The notes beneath the pieces were generated by a model that was not told where the DNA came from, searched no databases, and was given only the letters and a program-made list of their open reading frames with translations. Position numbers and translations under genes: made by a program. From positions 1 to 64,000 of the forward strand of contig JBOHRL010000091.1 of the NCBI GenBank assembly GCA_050732695.1: a stretch of 64,000 bases of DNA. Reading direction: 5' to 3'. Of this stretch, positions 26,883 through 35,173 are shown one piece after another. Every line of letters starts with the position of its first letter. Position 1 is the first letter of the stretch. This DNA comes from JBFFZF01 sp050732695. Lineage in GTDB: Bacteria > Gemmatimonadota > Gemmatimonadetes > Longimicrobiales > RSA9.

Positions 26883-27463
26883 CGCGCAGCAAGCGCGAGG
26901 AAGTTCTCGGCGAGCTGTCGGCCGGCTTCGCTCGCAATGGACTCAGGGTGGAACTGAACGCCCCAGACCGGGTGTTCGCGGTGGCGCACGGCCTGGATCT
27001 CGTCCTCCCAGCCCGGCTCGCCGGTCCACGCGAGGACGTCGAGACAGGCGGGCATCCCGGCACGATCGATGGCCAGCGAATGGTAGCGCGCAACGCGAAG
27101 CGGAGACGGGATGCCGGCGAACATGGCCTCACCCGTGTGTGCGATCGGTGATGTCTTGCCGTGCATCATGCGACGAGCGCGCACAATCGAGCCGCCGTAC
27201 GCAGCCCCGATCGACTGGTGTCCGAGGCAGACGCCCAGGATGGGAAGGTGCGGCCCGAAGCGCTGAACGCACGCGACGCTGATACCCGCCTCGGCCGGTG
27301 TGCACGGGCCCGGTGACAGCACAATCCAGCGCGGCCCCATGCCTTCGATTTCGTCCAGCTCGATCTCATCGTTTCTCCGCACGACCGGCTCGACCCCGAT
27401 CGAGCCGAAGAGCTGAACCAGATTCCATGTGAACGAATCGTAGTTGTCGATGACGAGCAGCAT
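26879..27463 (-). CDS. pabA: aminodeoxychorismate/anthranilate synthase glutamine amidotransferase component
   Basis: A 194-residue class I glutamine amidotransferase that gives ammonia to PabB or TrpE. 'VIDNYDSFTWNLVQLF' at the N-terminus, 'ILGVCLGHQSIG' with the nucleophile Cys, 'MMHGKTSPIAHTG' and 'WGVQFHPESIAS' with the catalytic His-Glu are all intact. The ATG at 27463 has GGAGG eight bases upstream; the open frame before it is not needed. No pabB, pabC or trpE lies in the window, so it may serve both folate and tryptophan synthesis. Confidence 0.92.
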   Translation of the reverse strand: MLLVIDNYDSFTWNLVQLFGSIGVEPVVRRNDEIELDEIEGMGPRWIVLSPGPCTPAEAGISVACVQRFGPHLPILGVCLGHQSIGAAYGGSIVRARRMMHGKTSPIAHTGEAMFAGIPSPLRVARYHSLAIDRAGMPACLDVLAWTGEPGWEDEIQAVRHREHPVWGVQFHPESIASEAGRQLAENFLALAAR

Positions 27464-27545
27464 CCGCAGTTCCTCCAGTTCGCGCCGCCAACGTAGAGAC
27501 GACACCCCCACTTCCGCGAGGGGGGTGGGACGGCGAACGGCGGAC

Positions 27546-27983
27546 GGCGGGTGTGGGTGTGGGCGAGGGTGATACTAGGTGGTGGGTGGGGAAACGTCGG
27601 GTGAAGAAGCGGGTGGGAAAGCGTACAGTACGGTACGGTACGGACACATGTCCGGGCTCTCGATCACTCACGGCGCTGCGTCCGGCAGCGATACCATGGA
27701 TTCGTGGACCTCTTCCTCGCCGGGCGGGAGCTGTCACACGCTGGTCGGAAACGACACCGTTCGTCGAACCAGGTCGAAGCAGCGGAAAGACCCGCAGTCC
27801 CCACCGAATGTTTCCGCCGCTTCGACATCCGCGGCGCGGATGGATCGTTTCTCGAACAGTAGTTCCCACCCGCTTCGGCATCCGCTGCGAATCGATTCTC
27901 GAACCGTAGTTCCCACCCGCTTCTGCACCCGACGTTTCCCCACCCACCACCTTGTATCACCCTCGCCCACACCCACACCCGCC
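27546..27983. repeat. 438-bp element with 74-bp near-perfect terminal inverted repeats
   Basis: The left arm (27546-27619) and the right arm (27910-27983) are reverse complements at 72 of 74 positions by eye. The arms are G/T-rich on one strand and contain GGG-TGT-GGG-TGT-GGG-CGA-GGG (27549-27569, and mirrored near 27960-27980), a canonical G-quadruplex motif. The 290-bp centre holds a three-copy TACGG micro-repeat (27629-27643), direct repeats (27851-27927) and no convincing ORF. The element fills the gap between pabA and xerD. Its shape is MITE-like, but no target-site duplication or transposase was identified. Confidence 0.8.
27851..27927. repeat. two direct 30-bp repeats, 47-bp period
   Basis: Units at 27851-27880 and 27898-27927 match at 28 of 30 positions (both contain CTCGAAC-GTAGTTCCCACCCGCTTC with one variable base). 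The second unit runs into the right arm of the inverted-repeat element, so part of the arm sequence has been duplicated inward. Confidence 0.75.
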
Positions 27984-27996
27984 TTTCATTTGTTCT

Positions 27997-28881
27997 TCAA
28001 GCGCGTGGGTGATATCGCCTGTGCACGTCACGCAGGTATTCCCGTTCGACGTGAGTGTAGATCTGTGTGGTCGAAATGTCGGCGTGTCCGAGCATCTCCT
28101 GCACGGCGGCGAGGTCGGCGCCTCCTTCGAGGAGGTGCGTGGCGAAGCTGTGTCGGAGCGTGTGTGGCGTCACGCGTTTGCGGATGCCAGCCCGATCGAC
28201 ATGGCGGCGGAGGATCTTCCAGACGCCCATCCGACTGAGCGGGCGGCCGCGTGCGTTGAGAAACAGCATGGACTCGGCGCGTCCGCCCACCAGTCGCGGT
28301 CGTGTTTCGCGGAGGTACGACTCGACCGCGCGCAGGGCTGCGCGGCCGACGGGCACGATGCGCTCTTTCGAGCCTTTACCCAGCACGACGGCAAGGCCTT
28401 CGCCGACATCCAGGTCGCGCGTCTTGATGCCAGTGAGTTCGCTCACTCGAACGCCGGACGCATAAGCGAATTCAAGCAATGCTCGATCGCGCCAGTACAG
28501 ACGTTCAGCGGGATCGCCGGCGTCGAGCAGCCGTTCGACGTCGGCGCGGCTGAGCGCGCCGGGCAGGCGCCGCCACGTTTTCGGCAAGTCCACGCGTTCG
28601 GTGGGGTCCGCAACGATCACGTCCTCGGCCAGCAGATATGCGAAGTAGGTGCGAACCGCCGACAAGTTCCGGCGGATCGAGGCTGCCTGCAATCCGAGAT
28701 CCTTCAGATGATAGACATAATCCTGGATGTCTGCGGCATGCACACCGGCGGGCTGCTCGATGCCCTTCGTCCGCACATAGGTCGTGAATCGCCCGACATC
28801 GTGACGGTATGCTTCAAGAGTGCGCTGGGACACGCCGCGTTCAACTGCGAGATGATCGCAGAACAGTTCCACGTCGAACAT
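27997..28881 (-). CDS. xerD: tyrosine recombinase XerD
   Basis: A 294-residue site-specific recombinase that with XerC resolves chromosome dimers at dif. The N-terminal core-binding SAM-like domain ('LAVERGVSQRTLEAYRHDVG') is followed by the catalytic domain with Arg in 'YASGVRVSELTGI', Lys in 'LGKGSKERIVPV', 'HTLRHSFATHLLEGG' (His, Arg), and 'LGHADISTTQIYTHV' (His and the nucleophile Tyr). Size and motifs match chromosomal Xer proteins rather than phage integrases. The ATG at 28881 abuts the TAG of the DedA gene. The inverted-repeat element begins 14 nt beyond its stop. Confidence 0.93.
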   Translation of the reverse strand: MFDVELFCDHLAVERGVSQRTLEAYRHDVGRFTTYVRTKGIEQPAGVHAADIQDYVYHLKDLGLQAASIRRNLSAVRTYFAYLLAEDVIVADPTERVDLPKTWRRLPGALSRADVERLLDAGDPAERLYWRDRALLEFAYASGVRVSELTGIKTRDLDVGEGLAVVLGKGSKERIVPVGRAALRAVESYLRETRPRLVGGRAESMLFLNARGRPLSRMGVWKILRRHVDRAGIRKRVTPHTLRHSFATHLLEGGADLAAVQEMLGHADISTTQIYTHVEREYLRDVHRRYHPRA

Positions 28882-29490
28882 CTAATGTTCCTCGTGCCGC
28901 GTGCGCCACCACCATCGCGCGAAGAGTGCAAGGAGCAGACTCGCGATCACGAGCAGGACGATGCTGACGCGATCGAACAGCTTGACGATCGTCCCCCAGT
29001 TGCGGCCAGTCAGACTGCCGACGGCGATCAGCATTCCGTACCACACGGCGGAAGCCAGCGCGAGCGGAATCGCAACGCGCGGCCACGGGAGCCGGCTCAC
29101 GCCTGCGAAGACCGGGACTATGGCGCGGAAAGCGGGCAGGAATCGGCTCACGAGGATGGCCGGCGTGCCCCAGCGCTCGTAGAACTGGCCGATGCGGTCG
29201 AGCTGCTTCGGTTTGAGCAGCCAGCGGCCGAGGCCGGTGTCGAAGATGTGGCGACCCCAGCGCCGGGCGAGGCCGTACACGAGGAGAGCGGAGGCGACGT
29301 TTGCGACCCATGTGCTCAGAAACACGAGCCACGGTGAGACCCGTTCCGATGCCGAGAGGAATCCGCCGAGCAGAACGAACGTGTCGGCGGGCACAGGTGG
29401 AATGATGTTCTCGATCGCTGCACCGAGGCCGAGCACCACATAGACCGCAGCGGGGGGCAACCCGGTCAGGAAGTCGATGATCGAATCGAT
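28882..29490 (-). CDS. DedA family membrane protein, apparent ATC start
   Basis: About 202 residues with four to five hydrophobic helices. 'IENIIPPVPADTFVLLGGFL' and 'FLPAFRAIVPVFAGVSRLPW' are DedA/SNARE-associated family signatures; such proteins are now viewed as lipid (undecaprenyl-phosphate or phospholipid) flippases. The only standard start in frame is a TTG at 29460 (192 residues). The sequence before it ('IDSIIDFLTGLPP') matches the usual DedA N-terminus. A perfect AGGAGG (29497-29502 on the complement) sits six bases before an in-frame ATC at 29490, so that codon is taken as the probable start. A sequencing or natural ATG-to-ATC change is possible. Confidence 0.85.
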   Translation of the reverse strand: MDSIIDFLTGLPPAAVYVVLGLGAAIENIIPPVPADTFVLLGGFLSASERVSPWLVFLSTWVANVASALLVYGLARRWGRHIFDTGLGRWLLKPKQLDRIGQFYERWGTPAILVSRFLPAFRAIVPVFAGVSRLPWPRVAIPLALASAVWYGMLIAVGSLTGRNWGTIVKLFDRVSIVLLVIASLLLALFARWWWRTRHEEH

Positions 29491-29551
29491 GAGGCGCCTC
29501 CTGCCGGCGTTCGCTCGAGTCGCACGGAACGGCCGACGGTCTGTTGTCCGC

Positions 29552-30028
29552 TCACTCGATGGCGTCTACAAGCGCGACCGCGATCGCAGCAACACCCTCG
29601 CCCCGGCCGATCCAGCCCATGCCCTCATTCGTCTTACCCTTTACGGAGACGTGTGTCGGAGCGATTCCGAGTGCTGAGGCAAGCCGGTCGCGCATGGCGG
29701 GAATGTGCGGTGCGATGCGCGGTGTCTGCGTCACGATCGTGACATCGACGTTCACGACCTGGTAGTTCTCGCCGGCCACGATCTCCGCAGCCTGGCGCAG
29801 CAGTTCGATGGAATCGGCATCCTTCCAACGCACATCCGCAGGCGGAAAATGCGAACCGATGTCACCCATGCCAGCAGCACCAAGCACTGCATCAATGACG
29901 GCGTGCGAAATGGCATCGGCATCGGAATGGCCGGCCAACCCCTGCTCGTGCTCGATGGTCACACCGCCGAGCACGAGCGGGCGGCCGACCGCGAAACGGT
30001 GTGAGTCGTAGCCAACGCCGACCCTCAT
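29552..30028 (-). CDS. ispF: 2-C-methyl-D-erythritol 2,4-cyclodiphosphate synthase
   Basis: A 158-residue enzyme of the non-mevalonate isoprenoid pathway. It contains 'VGYDSHRF' (metal-binding Asp and His), 'EHEQGLAGHSDADAISHAV' (third metal His), 'DIGSHFPP' and 'KGKTNEGMGWIGRGEGVAAI', all as expected. The open frame continues far upstream, but the ATG at 30028 gives the canonical length. It follows purE by 16 nt. No ispD is adjacent. Isoprenoids made here would feed undecaprenyl and menaquinone side chains. Confidence 0.96.
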   Translation of the reverse strand: MRVGVGYDSHRFAVGRPLVLGGVTIEHEQGLAGHSDADAISHAVIDAVLGAAGMGDIGSHFPPADVRWKDADSIELLRQAAEIVAGENYQVVNVDVTIVTQTPRIAPHIPAMRDRLASALGIAPTHVSVKGKTNEGMGWIGRGEGVAAIAVALVDAIE

Positions 30029-30044
30029 CGCGAGGGCGTGCGAC

Positions 30045-30446
30045 TCACGTGCCGGCCAACTGAAGAATGCGCAGCGCGAGGTGCGCGGCGTTCTTCGCGT
30101 TGTCGATCCCGACGCATGCGACGGGGACACCCGGCGGCATCTGGACGGTCGAGAGCAACGCATCGAGCCCACCGAGCGCGACGGACAGTGGCACACCAAT
30201 GACGGGCAGCGTCGTGTGCGCCGCGACGACGCCGGGCAGGGCCGAGGACAGACCCGCGCCGCAGATGACCACACCGAATCCTCGCGCGGCGGCCTGCTTC
30301 GCGAGATCCGCCGTGCGATCCGGTTCGCGGTGTGCGCTCGACACCTGGATCTCGCACGCGATGTTCGCCGACTGAAGTATCGGGAGCGCCTTTTCCATAC
30401 GCTCCCGATCGGATTCCGAACCCATCAGGATCAACACCTTCTTCAC
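30045..30446 (-). CDS. purE: 5-(carboxyamino)imidazole ribonucleotide mutase
   Basis: A 133-residue PurE-family protein of purine synthesis. 'LILMGSESDRERMEKA', 'QVSSAHREPDRT', 'VVICGAGLSSALPGVVAAHT', 'LPVIGVPLS', 'STVQMPPGVPVACVGIDNAKNAA' segments follow the family order. The substrate loop reads GAGLSSALPG where most class I enzymes have GAGGAAHLPG, and the protein is about 25 residues shorter than usual. The GTG at 30446 is the best start: it overlaps the mqnC stop (GTGA) and has GGGAGG six bases upstream. No purK was seen nearby. Confidence 0.88.
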   Translation of the reverse strand: MKKVLILMGSESDRERMEKALPILQSANIACEIQVSSAHREPDRTADLAKQAAARGFGVVICGAGLSSALPGVVAAHTTLPVIGVPLSVALGGLDALLSTVQMPPGVPVACVGIDNAKNAAHLALRILQLAGT

Positions 30447-31720
30447 CTGGCGCCTCCCGTAACCACGGCGGCGTCGCGCCATGCACAGCACGGACAGCCG
30501 GTATCCCCGTCCTCAACCAGTCGATAGTCCTGATACCGCCGGCGCGGCGTGAAGCCGCCGTCTTCGATCAGGCGCCGCATCTCCGGCTCCGGCATGATGA
30601 AATCGGTGCCGGCCGCGCTGACGACATTTTCCTCGATCATCAGCGAACCAAAATCGTTCGCACCGAAACGCAGCGCAATCTGCGCCATCTTCGGACCCTG
30701 CGTCACGTACGACACCTGGATGTTGTCGATGTTGTCCATAACGAGCCGCGATAGTGCCGTCAACTTCAAGTAGTCCATGCCTGTTCCGAGCGACACGTTC
30801 CAATCCTGCATCTCAGTGTGAAGCGGCTGGAACGACCATGTGATGAACGCGGTGTATCTTCCCTTCCCTCTCGCCAGGCTTCTGGTCTGAGATGCACGCA
30901 CCTTGAGCAGGTGTTCGAGACGATCCTCCCACGTCTCACCAACACCATACATCATGGTTGCGGTGGTGTGCAGTCCGATCTCGTGCGCGGTCTCGTGAAT
31001 CTCGAGCCAGCGATTCGAGCCGATCTTCTTCGGCGCGATCACGTCCCGGACGCCGTCCACCAACACTTCTGCGCCTGCACCCGGGATGGAATCGAGGCCG
31101 GCCTCGTGCAGCTGGCGCAGCACCTCGTCGAGTGGCAGTCGCGAAACCTTGACAATCATCTCGATCTCGGATGCACTGAAACCATGCACGTGGATCGTGT
31201 GTTGTTCCTTGATGTAGCGAAGCAGGCCGAGGTACCAGTCGAGCGGCAGATACGGATTGTGGCCGCCCTGCATCAGAATCTGGACGCCGCCCACGGCCCT
31301 TGCTTCGTCGATTTTGCGGCCAATCTCATCGTAACTCAGGACGTAGGCTTCATCGTCTTTGGGGCGCCGGTAGAAGGCACAGAAACGACAATCCGTGACG
31401 CACAGATTCGTGTAGTTGATGTTGCGATCCACAATGTAGCTGACGATGTCGTGCGGATGCTTCTCGCGACGCAGTGCATCGGCGCGGGCGCCCAGTTCGA
31501 GGATTGGTGTGGTGTCGAGAACATCCCGCCACGCCTCGATGTCATGTGCGAAGGGACGCGTCGCGAGCGGTTGCGGCACATACTCGGGCTGGGCCGGCCG
31601 TCGCGTCATGCCGACCGCGCCTTCTGGCGAGGCGTCGCGACGCCGGGGCGCCATGGTCAGCAGCACGGGCAACCTGCGCTGCTCCGCGGCGCTCGGGGTG
31701 GGGGCAGGTTGGTCTACCAT
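30443..31720 (-). CDS. mqnC: cyclic dehypoxanthinyl futalosine synthase
   Basis: Radical SAM enzyme of the futalosine menaquinone pathway. The iron-sulfur motif is 'CVTDCRFCAF' (C-x3-C-x2-C), with 'QGGHNPYLPLDWYL', 'HGFSASEIEMI' and 'MMYGVGETWEDRLEHL' downstream. The 425 residues include about 45 extra residues before the conserved part; an internal ATG at 31609 would remove most of them. The ATG at 31720 is preferred, since AGAGG precedes it by seven bases and it overlaps the mqnE stop by seven bases. The GTGA overlap then joins it to purE. Confidence 0.94.
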   Translation of the reverse strand: MVDQPAPTPSAAEQRRLPVLLTMAPRRRDASPEGAVGMTRRPAQPEYVPQPLATRPFAHDIEAWRDVLDTTPILELGARADALRREKHPHDIVSYIVDRNINYTNLCVTDCRFCAFYRRPKDDEAYVLSYDEIGRKIDEARAVGGVQILMQGGHNPYLPLDWYLGLLRYIKEQHTIHVHGFSASEIEMIVKVSRLPLDEVLRQLHEAGLDSIPGAGAEVLVDGVRDVIAPKKIGSNRWLEIHETAHEIGLHTTATMMYGVGETWEDRLEHLLKVRASQTRSLARGKGRYTAFITWSFQPLHTEMQDWNVSLGTGMDYLKLTALSRLVMDNIDNIQVSYVTQGPKMAQIALRFGANDFGSLMIEENVVSAAGTDFIMPEPEMRRLIEDGGFTPRRRYQDYRLVEDGDTGCPCCAWRDAAVVTGGAR

Positions 31721-32850
31721 GAACGTACCTCTTCGTAATGCACATTGCGTTCGACGGGTCGCTTGCCGGCATCGCGAATCAACGAGATCATCTCGTCGAA
31801 CGTCATCCCTTCGGGCGTAGTCGCACCAGCTTCGTGGTAGATGCGCTCGCGCCGAACCGTACCCTCGAGATCGTCTACTCCGAAGTGCAACGCGACCTGG
31901 CTCACCTTCGCCGTATTCATGATCCAGTGGGTCTTGATATGGTCGAAGTTGTCCAGGTACAGTCGTCCCACGGCGAGATTCTTCAGATCGTCGCAACCGG
32001 TCGTGGCCGTTCCGGTCCGTCCGAGCTGTTCGCCGAGTTCATTGTGATCGGGATGGTACGCAAGCGGAATGTAAGTCAGGAACCCGCCTGTCTCGTCCTG
32101 CAATGCGCGCAGCATGTCGAGGTGGTCGACGCGGTCCGCGTTGGTTTCGACGTGACCGTAGAGCATCGTGCAGTTGCTTCGGATGCCCATGGCGTGGGCG
32201 CGGCGGTGCACATCGAGCCACTCTTCGGCGGCGAGCTTGCGGTCAGCGATCGTTGCGCGAACGCCGCGGGAGAACACCTCGGCGCCACCGCCCGGCAAGG
32301 TATCGAGACCGGCCGCGCGCAGCCGCTCGAGGACATCCTCGATGCCGGTCTTCTCGATACGAGCAAGGTGCGCAATCTCGACGGCAGTCAGTGCCTTGAT
32401 CTCGACGCCGGGATGGCGTTCCTTCAATCCGCGGATCAGGTCGACGTAGTAGTCGGTGCGCAGCCTGGGGTGCAAGCCACCCACGATATGGAACTCGCGA
32501 ACGGGCGTATCGCGCGCCGCGGCAGCCTCGTGAAACGCCTCCTCGAGATCCATCGTGTAGGCGCCGTCTTCCTTCGGTTTTCGCGCGAACGAGCAGAACG
32601 TGCAGGTCGCCCGCAGGATGCAGACGTTGGTGGGATTGAGATGCTGGTTCGCAGCGAAGAAGACGCGGTCCCCGTTCTTGCGCCGATTGACCCAGTCCGC
32701 GAGGGCACCGATCGCCAGCAGATCGTGCGAATCGAAAAGGGTGATGCCATCCAGACGGTTCAGACGTTCGCCGGCGAAGACTTTCGCAGCAATCGTCTCG
32801 AGCGCGGCATCGGCGAGTTGAATGCGGGGCAGCGCGGTTGGCGCGATCAT
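31714..32850 (-). CDS. mqnE: aminofutalosine synthase
   Basis: Radical SAM enzyme that joins carboxyvinyloxybenzoate to an adenosyl unit in futalosine menaquinone synthesis. The 378 residues show 'HLNPTNVCILRATCTFCSF', 'EFHIVGGLHPRL', 'LPGGGAEVFSRGVR' and 'MLYGHVETNADRVDHL'. The cluster cysteines are spaced C-x5-C-x2-C, unlike the C-x3-C-x2-C in mqnC. The ATG at 32850 lies one base after the fabF TGA and just behind a GGAG, so the longer open frame is not used. With mqnC it shows that this organism makes menaquinone. Confidence 0.93.
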   Translation of the reverse strand: MIAPTALPRIQLADAALETIAAKVFAGERLNRLDGITLFDSHDLLAIGALADWVNRRKNGDRVFFAANQHLNPTNVCILRATCTFCSFARKPKEDGAYTMDLEEAFHEAAAARDTPVREFHIVGGLHPRLRTDYYVDLIRGLKERHPGVEIKALTAVEIAHLARIEKTGIEDVLERLRAAGLDTLPGGGAEVFSRGVRATIADRKLAAEEWLDVHRRAHAMGIRSNCTMLYGHVETNADRVDHLDMLRALQDETGGFLTYIPLAYHPDHNELGEQLGRTGTATTGCDDLKNLAVGRLYLDNFDHIKTHWIMNTAKVSQVALHFGVDDLEGTVRRERIYHEAGATTPEGMTFDEMISLIRDAGKRPVERNVHYEEVRSW

Positions 32851-32851
32851 C

Positions 32852-34123
32852 TCAAGCTCCGTTCCAGCGTCGAATGACGAGCGAGACGTTATGGCCGCCA
32901 AAGCCGAAGGAGTTGGAGAGTGCGATGTCCACGTGACGCTCGAGCCGGCCGCCGTGTGCGTACTCGAGATCGCATTCGGGATCGGGCGTCGTGAAATTGA
33001 TGGTTGGCGGAATCTCGCCGGTGCGGCAAACCATGGCGCAGATGACGGCCTCGACGGCGCCGGCCGCGCCGAGGAGGTGACCGGTCATCGATTTCGTTGA
33101 CCCGACGACGGTGTCGTACGCGGCGGTTCCGAAGACCGCCTTGACAGCGCGCGTCTCATTCAGGTCGTTCATGGGCGTGGATGTACCGTGGGCGTTCACG
33201 TACGCAATGTCAGCCGGCTCGATGCACGCATCACGCAGGGCCGCCCGCATGGCGAGTTGTGCGCCCGCGCCATCCGGTGCCGGGGCCGTCAGGTGGTAGG
33301 CATCGGCGCTCTGACCGTAACCGACGATTTCGGCGAGGATCGGAGCCCCCCGATTGGTTGCGTGCTCGAGACTTTCGAGCACGAGCGTGCCTGAGCCCTC
33401 GCCCATGACGAAACCATCACGCGTCGCATCGAATGGACGGCTCGCGGTTTGCGGTGAGTCGTTCCTGGTCGAGAGGGCTTTCATGTTCGCAAAGCCGGCA
33501 ATTGCGAGAGGCGTCACCGTTGCCTCGGTCCCGCCCGCAACCATCACGTCGGTTTCACCACGTTCGATGAGACGATAGGCGTCGCCGATGGCGTGGGCAC
33601 TCGAAGAGCACGCGGAAACGGTGCAATAGTTGGGTCCGCGCAGACCGTAACGCATGGATACGTGACCGGCCGCAATGTCGGGAATGAACATCGGCACGAA
33701 GAACGGGCTGATCCGCTTCGGCCCGCGTTCGACCATGGTTCGGGTCTGGTCTTCGAACGTGGCGATGCCGCCAATGCCACTGCCGATGATGACGCCAGCC
33801 CTATCGCGATCGAAATCATCGGGCGCCGGATCGAGACCGGCCTGACGAAGCGCTTCCTGTGCAGTCGCGATCGCGAACTGCGCAAACCGGTCGGTCCGCT
33901 TGGTTTCTTTCCGATCGAGATACTGCTCGGGCTCGAACCCCTTCACTTCGGCAGCGAAGCGGACGTCATAATCCGCTGTGGCGTCGAAGCGCGTGATCGG
34001 ACCGGCTCCGCTGCGGCCCTGGAGGAGAGCCGACCACGAGGATCGAACGTCGTTGCCGACCGGCGTGAGCAGGCCGGTGCCGGTGATCACTACACGGTGT
34101 CCGCGGGTGGTACGCGTCTTCAT
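32852..34123 (-). CDS. fabF: 3-oxoacyl-[acyl-carrier-protein] synthase II
   Basis: Elongation condensing enzyme of fatty-acid synthesis, 423 residues. The Cys-His-His triad is visible in 'TVSACSSSAHAIGDAY', 'NAHGTSTPMNDL' and 'SMTGHLLGAAGAVEA'; 'NSFGFGGHNVSLV' closes the fold. It extends acyl-ACP by two carbons with malonyl-ACP. The ATG at 34123 is chosen so that 'KTRTTRGHRVVITGTGLLTP' starts the protein; a GTG seven codons earlier is also in frame. It follows acpP by 36 nt and ends one base before mqnE. Confidence 0.97.
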   Translation of the reverse strand: MKTRTTRGHRVVITGTGLLTPVGNDVRSSWSALLQGRSGAGPITRFDATADYDVRFAAEVKGFEPEQYLDRKETKRTDRFAQFAIATAQEALRQAGLDPAPDDFDRDRAGVIIGSGIGGIATFEDQTRTMVERGPKRISPFFVPMFIPDIAAGHVSMRYGLRGPNYCTVSACSSSAHAIGDAYRLIERGETDVMVAGGTEATVTPLAIAGFANMKALSTRNDSPQTASRPFDATRDGFVMGEGSGTLVLESLEHATNRGAPILAEIVGYGQSADAYHLTAPAPDGAGAQLAMRAALRDACIEPADIAYVNAHGTSTPMNDLNETRAVKAVFGTAAYDTVVGSTKSMTGHLLGAAGAVEAVICAMVCRTGEIPPTINFTTPDPECDLEYAHGGRLERHVDIALSNSFGFGGHNVSLVIRRWNGA

Positions 34124-34159
34124 ACTTCTATGGAACCGGCGCACGAGTGAGCGTGTCGC

Positions 34160-34402
34160 TCACTCGACGCCCTTGTCCTTGAGGTAGCGAATGGCGTCGC
34201 CGACCGTCTGGAGCCCTTCGGCATCCTCGTCGGGAATCTCGATGCCGAATTCCTCCTCGAACGCCATCACCAGTTCGACAGTGTCCAGGGAGTCCGCCCC
34301 CAGGTCCTCCACGAACGAGGCGTCCGGGGTCACCTTCTCCGGCTCGACGCCGAGCTCGTTGATGATGATCTCCTTGACCTTCGCCTCGGTGTTGTCTACC
34401 AT
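34160..34402 (-). CDS. acpP: acyl carrier protein
   Basis: An acidic protein of 80 residues that carries growing acyl chains. The phosphopantetheine attachment Ser is in 'DLGADSLDTVELVMAFEEEF' (about residue 38), the most conserved stretch of ACP. It lies between fabG and fabF, the usual bacterial arrangement, with 20 and 36 nt gaps. Confidence 0.98.
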   Translation of the reverse strand: MVDNTEAKVKEIIINELGVEPEKVTPDASFVEDLGADSLDTVELVMAFEEEFGIEIPDEDAEGLQTVGDAIRYLKDKGVE

Positions 34403-34422
34403 TCGGTCCTCACGGTTGAGGT

Positions 34423-35160
34423 TCAGACGGCCAGTCCGCCATCGACAACGACGACCTGGCCGGTAATATACGCCGCGCCGGGACCGGCCAGAAACCGGAC
34501 CACGGCCCCCACATCCTCGGGCGAGCCCAGCCGGCCCAGTGCGATCCGGGAAAGCATCACCTCACGCGCTTCTGCTCCCAGAGCAACCGTCATTTCGGTC
34601 TCGATGAAACCGGGCGCTACGGCATTGCACAGGATTCCGCGCGAGGCCAGCTCCTTCGCGACGGATTTCGTGAGCCCGATCAGCCCCGCTTTCGATGCCG
34701 CGTAATTCGCCTGTCCCCTGTTTCCTGCGATACCGACGACACTTGTCACGTTGATGATGCGGCCGGCGCGCCGGCGCATCATGCCGCGCGTCGCAGCCCG
34801 GATCGTAAGGAACGCGCCTTTCAGGTTCGTGTTCAGGACGCGGTCCCATGCATCATCCGTCAGCCGGAGCACGATGTTATCTGCGGTGATGCCGGCGTTG
34901 TTGACGAGAATGTCGAGCGAGCCCATCTCCTGCTCGACCGCTTTGACCATGGCATCGACGGCAACGGCGTCAACCACGTCGCATGAGAACCCGACGTGCC
35001 CGGTGCCGGGCAGTTTCAGAGCGGCCTGCCTGGCCCGGTCCGCATCTCGCGCGACGACGGCGACCCGGCCCCCGCCATTCGCAAGCGCTTCACTGATGGC
35101 GTGACCAATGCCGCGGTTCCCGCCCGTTACGACCGCGACCAGCCCGTCGAGTTCCGCCAC
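34423..35160 (-). CDS. fabG: 3-oxoacyl-[acyl-carrier-protein] reductase
   Basis: NADPH-dependent SDR enzyme of fatty-acid elongation, 245 residues. 'VVTGGNRGIGHAISEAL' binds cofactor, 'LVNNAGITADN' is the structural Asn motif, 'INVTSVVG' and 'YAASKAGLIGLTKS' give the Ser-Tyr-Lys catalytic residues, and 'GFIETEMT' follows. The GTG at 35160 is the likely start because GGAGG is five bases upstream and the conserved 'AELDGLVAVVTGG' follows at once. It sits 13 nt behind fabD. Confidence 0.96.
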   Translation of the reverse strand: MAELDGLVAVVTGGNRGIGHAISEALANGGGRVAVVARDADRARQAALKLPGTGHVGFSCDVVDAVAVDAMVKAVEQEMGSLDILVNNAGITADNIVLRLTDDAWDRVLNTNLKGAFLTIRAATRGMMRRRAGRIINVTSVVGIAGNRGQANYAASKAGLIGLTKSVAKELASRGILCNAVAPGFIETEMTVALGAEAREVMLSRIALGRLGSPEDVGAVVRFLAGPGAAYITGQVVVVDGGLAV

Positions 35161-35173
35161 GCCGGCCTCCACC

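Noticed and set aside
27851..27927. CRISPR-like direct repeats near xerD
   Set aside because: Only two units with a 17-bp spacing, no cas gene, and the unit is part of the inverted-repeat arm.
27366..27950. 194-codon minus-strand frame across the repeat element and the start of pabA
   Set aside because: It is out of frame with pabA and consists of inverted-repeat sequence; no protein family pattern.
27997..28881. Integrase of a mobile island
   Set aside because: The recombinase has XerD size and motifs and sits among housekeeping genes; no attachment site, tRNA or cargo was seen.
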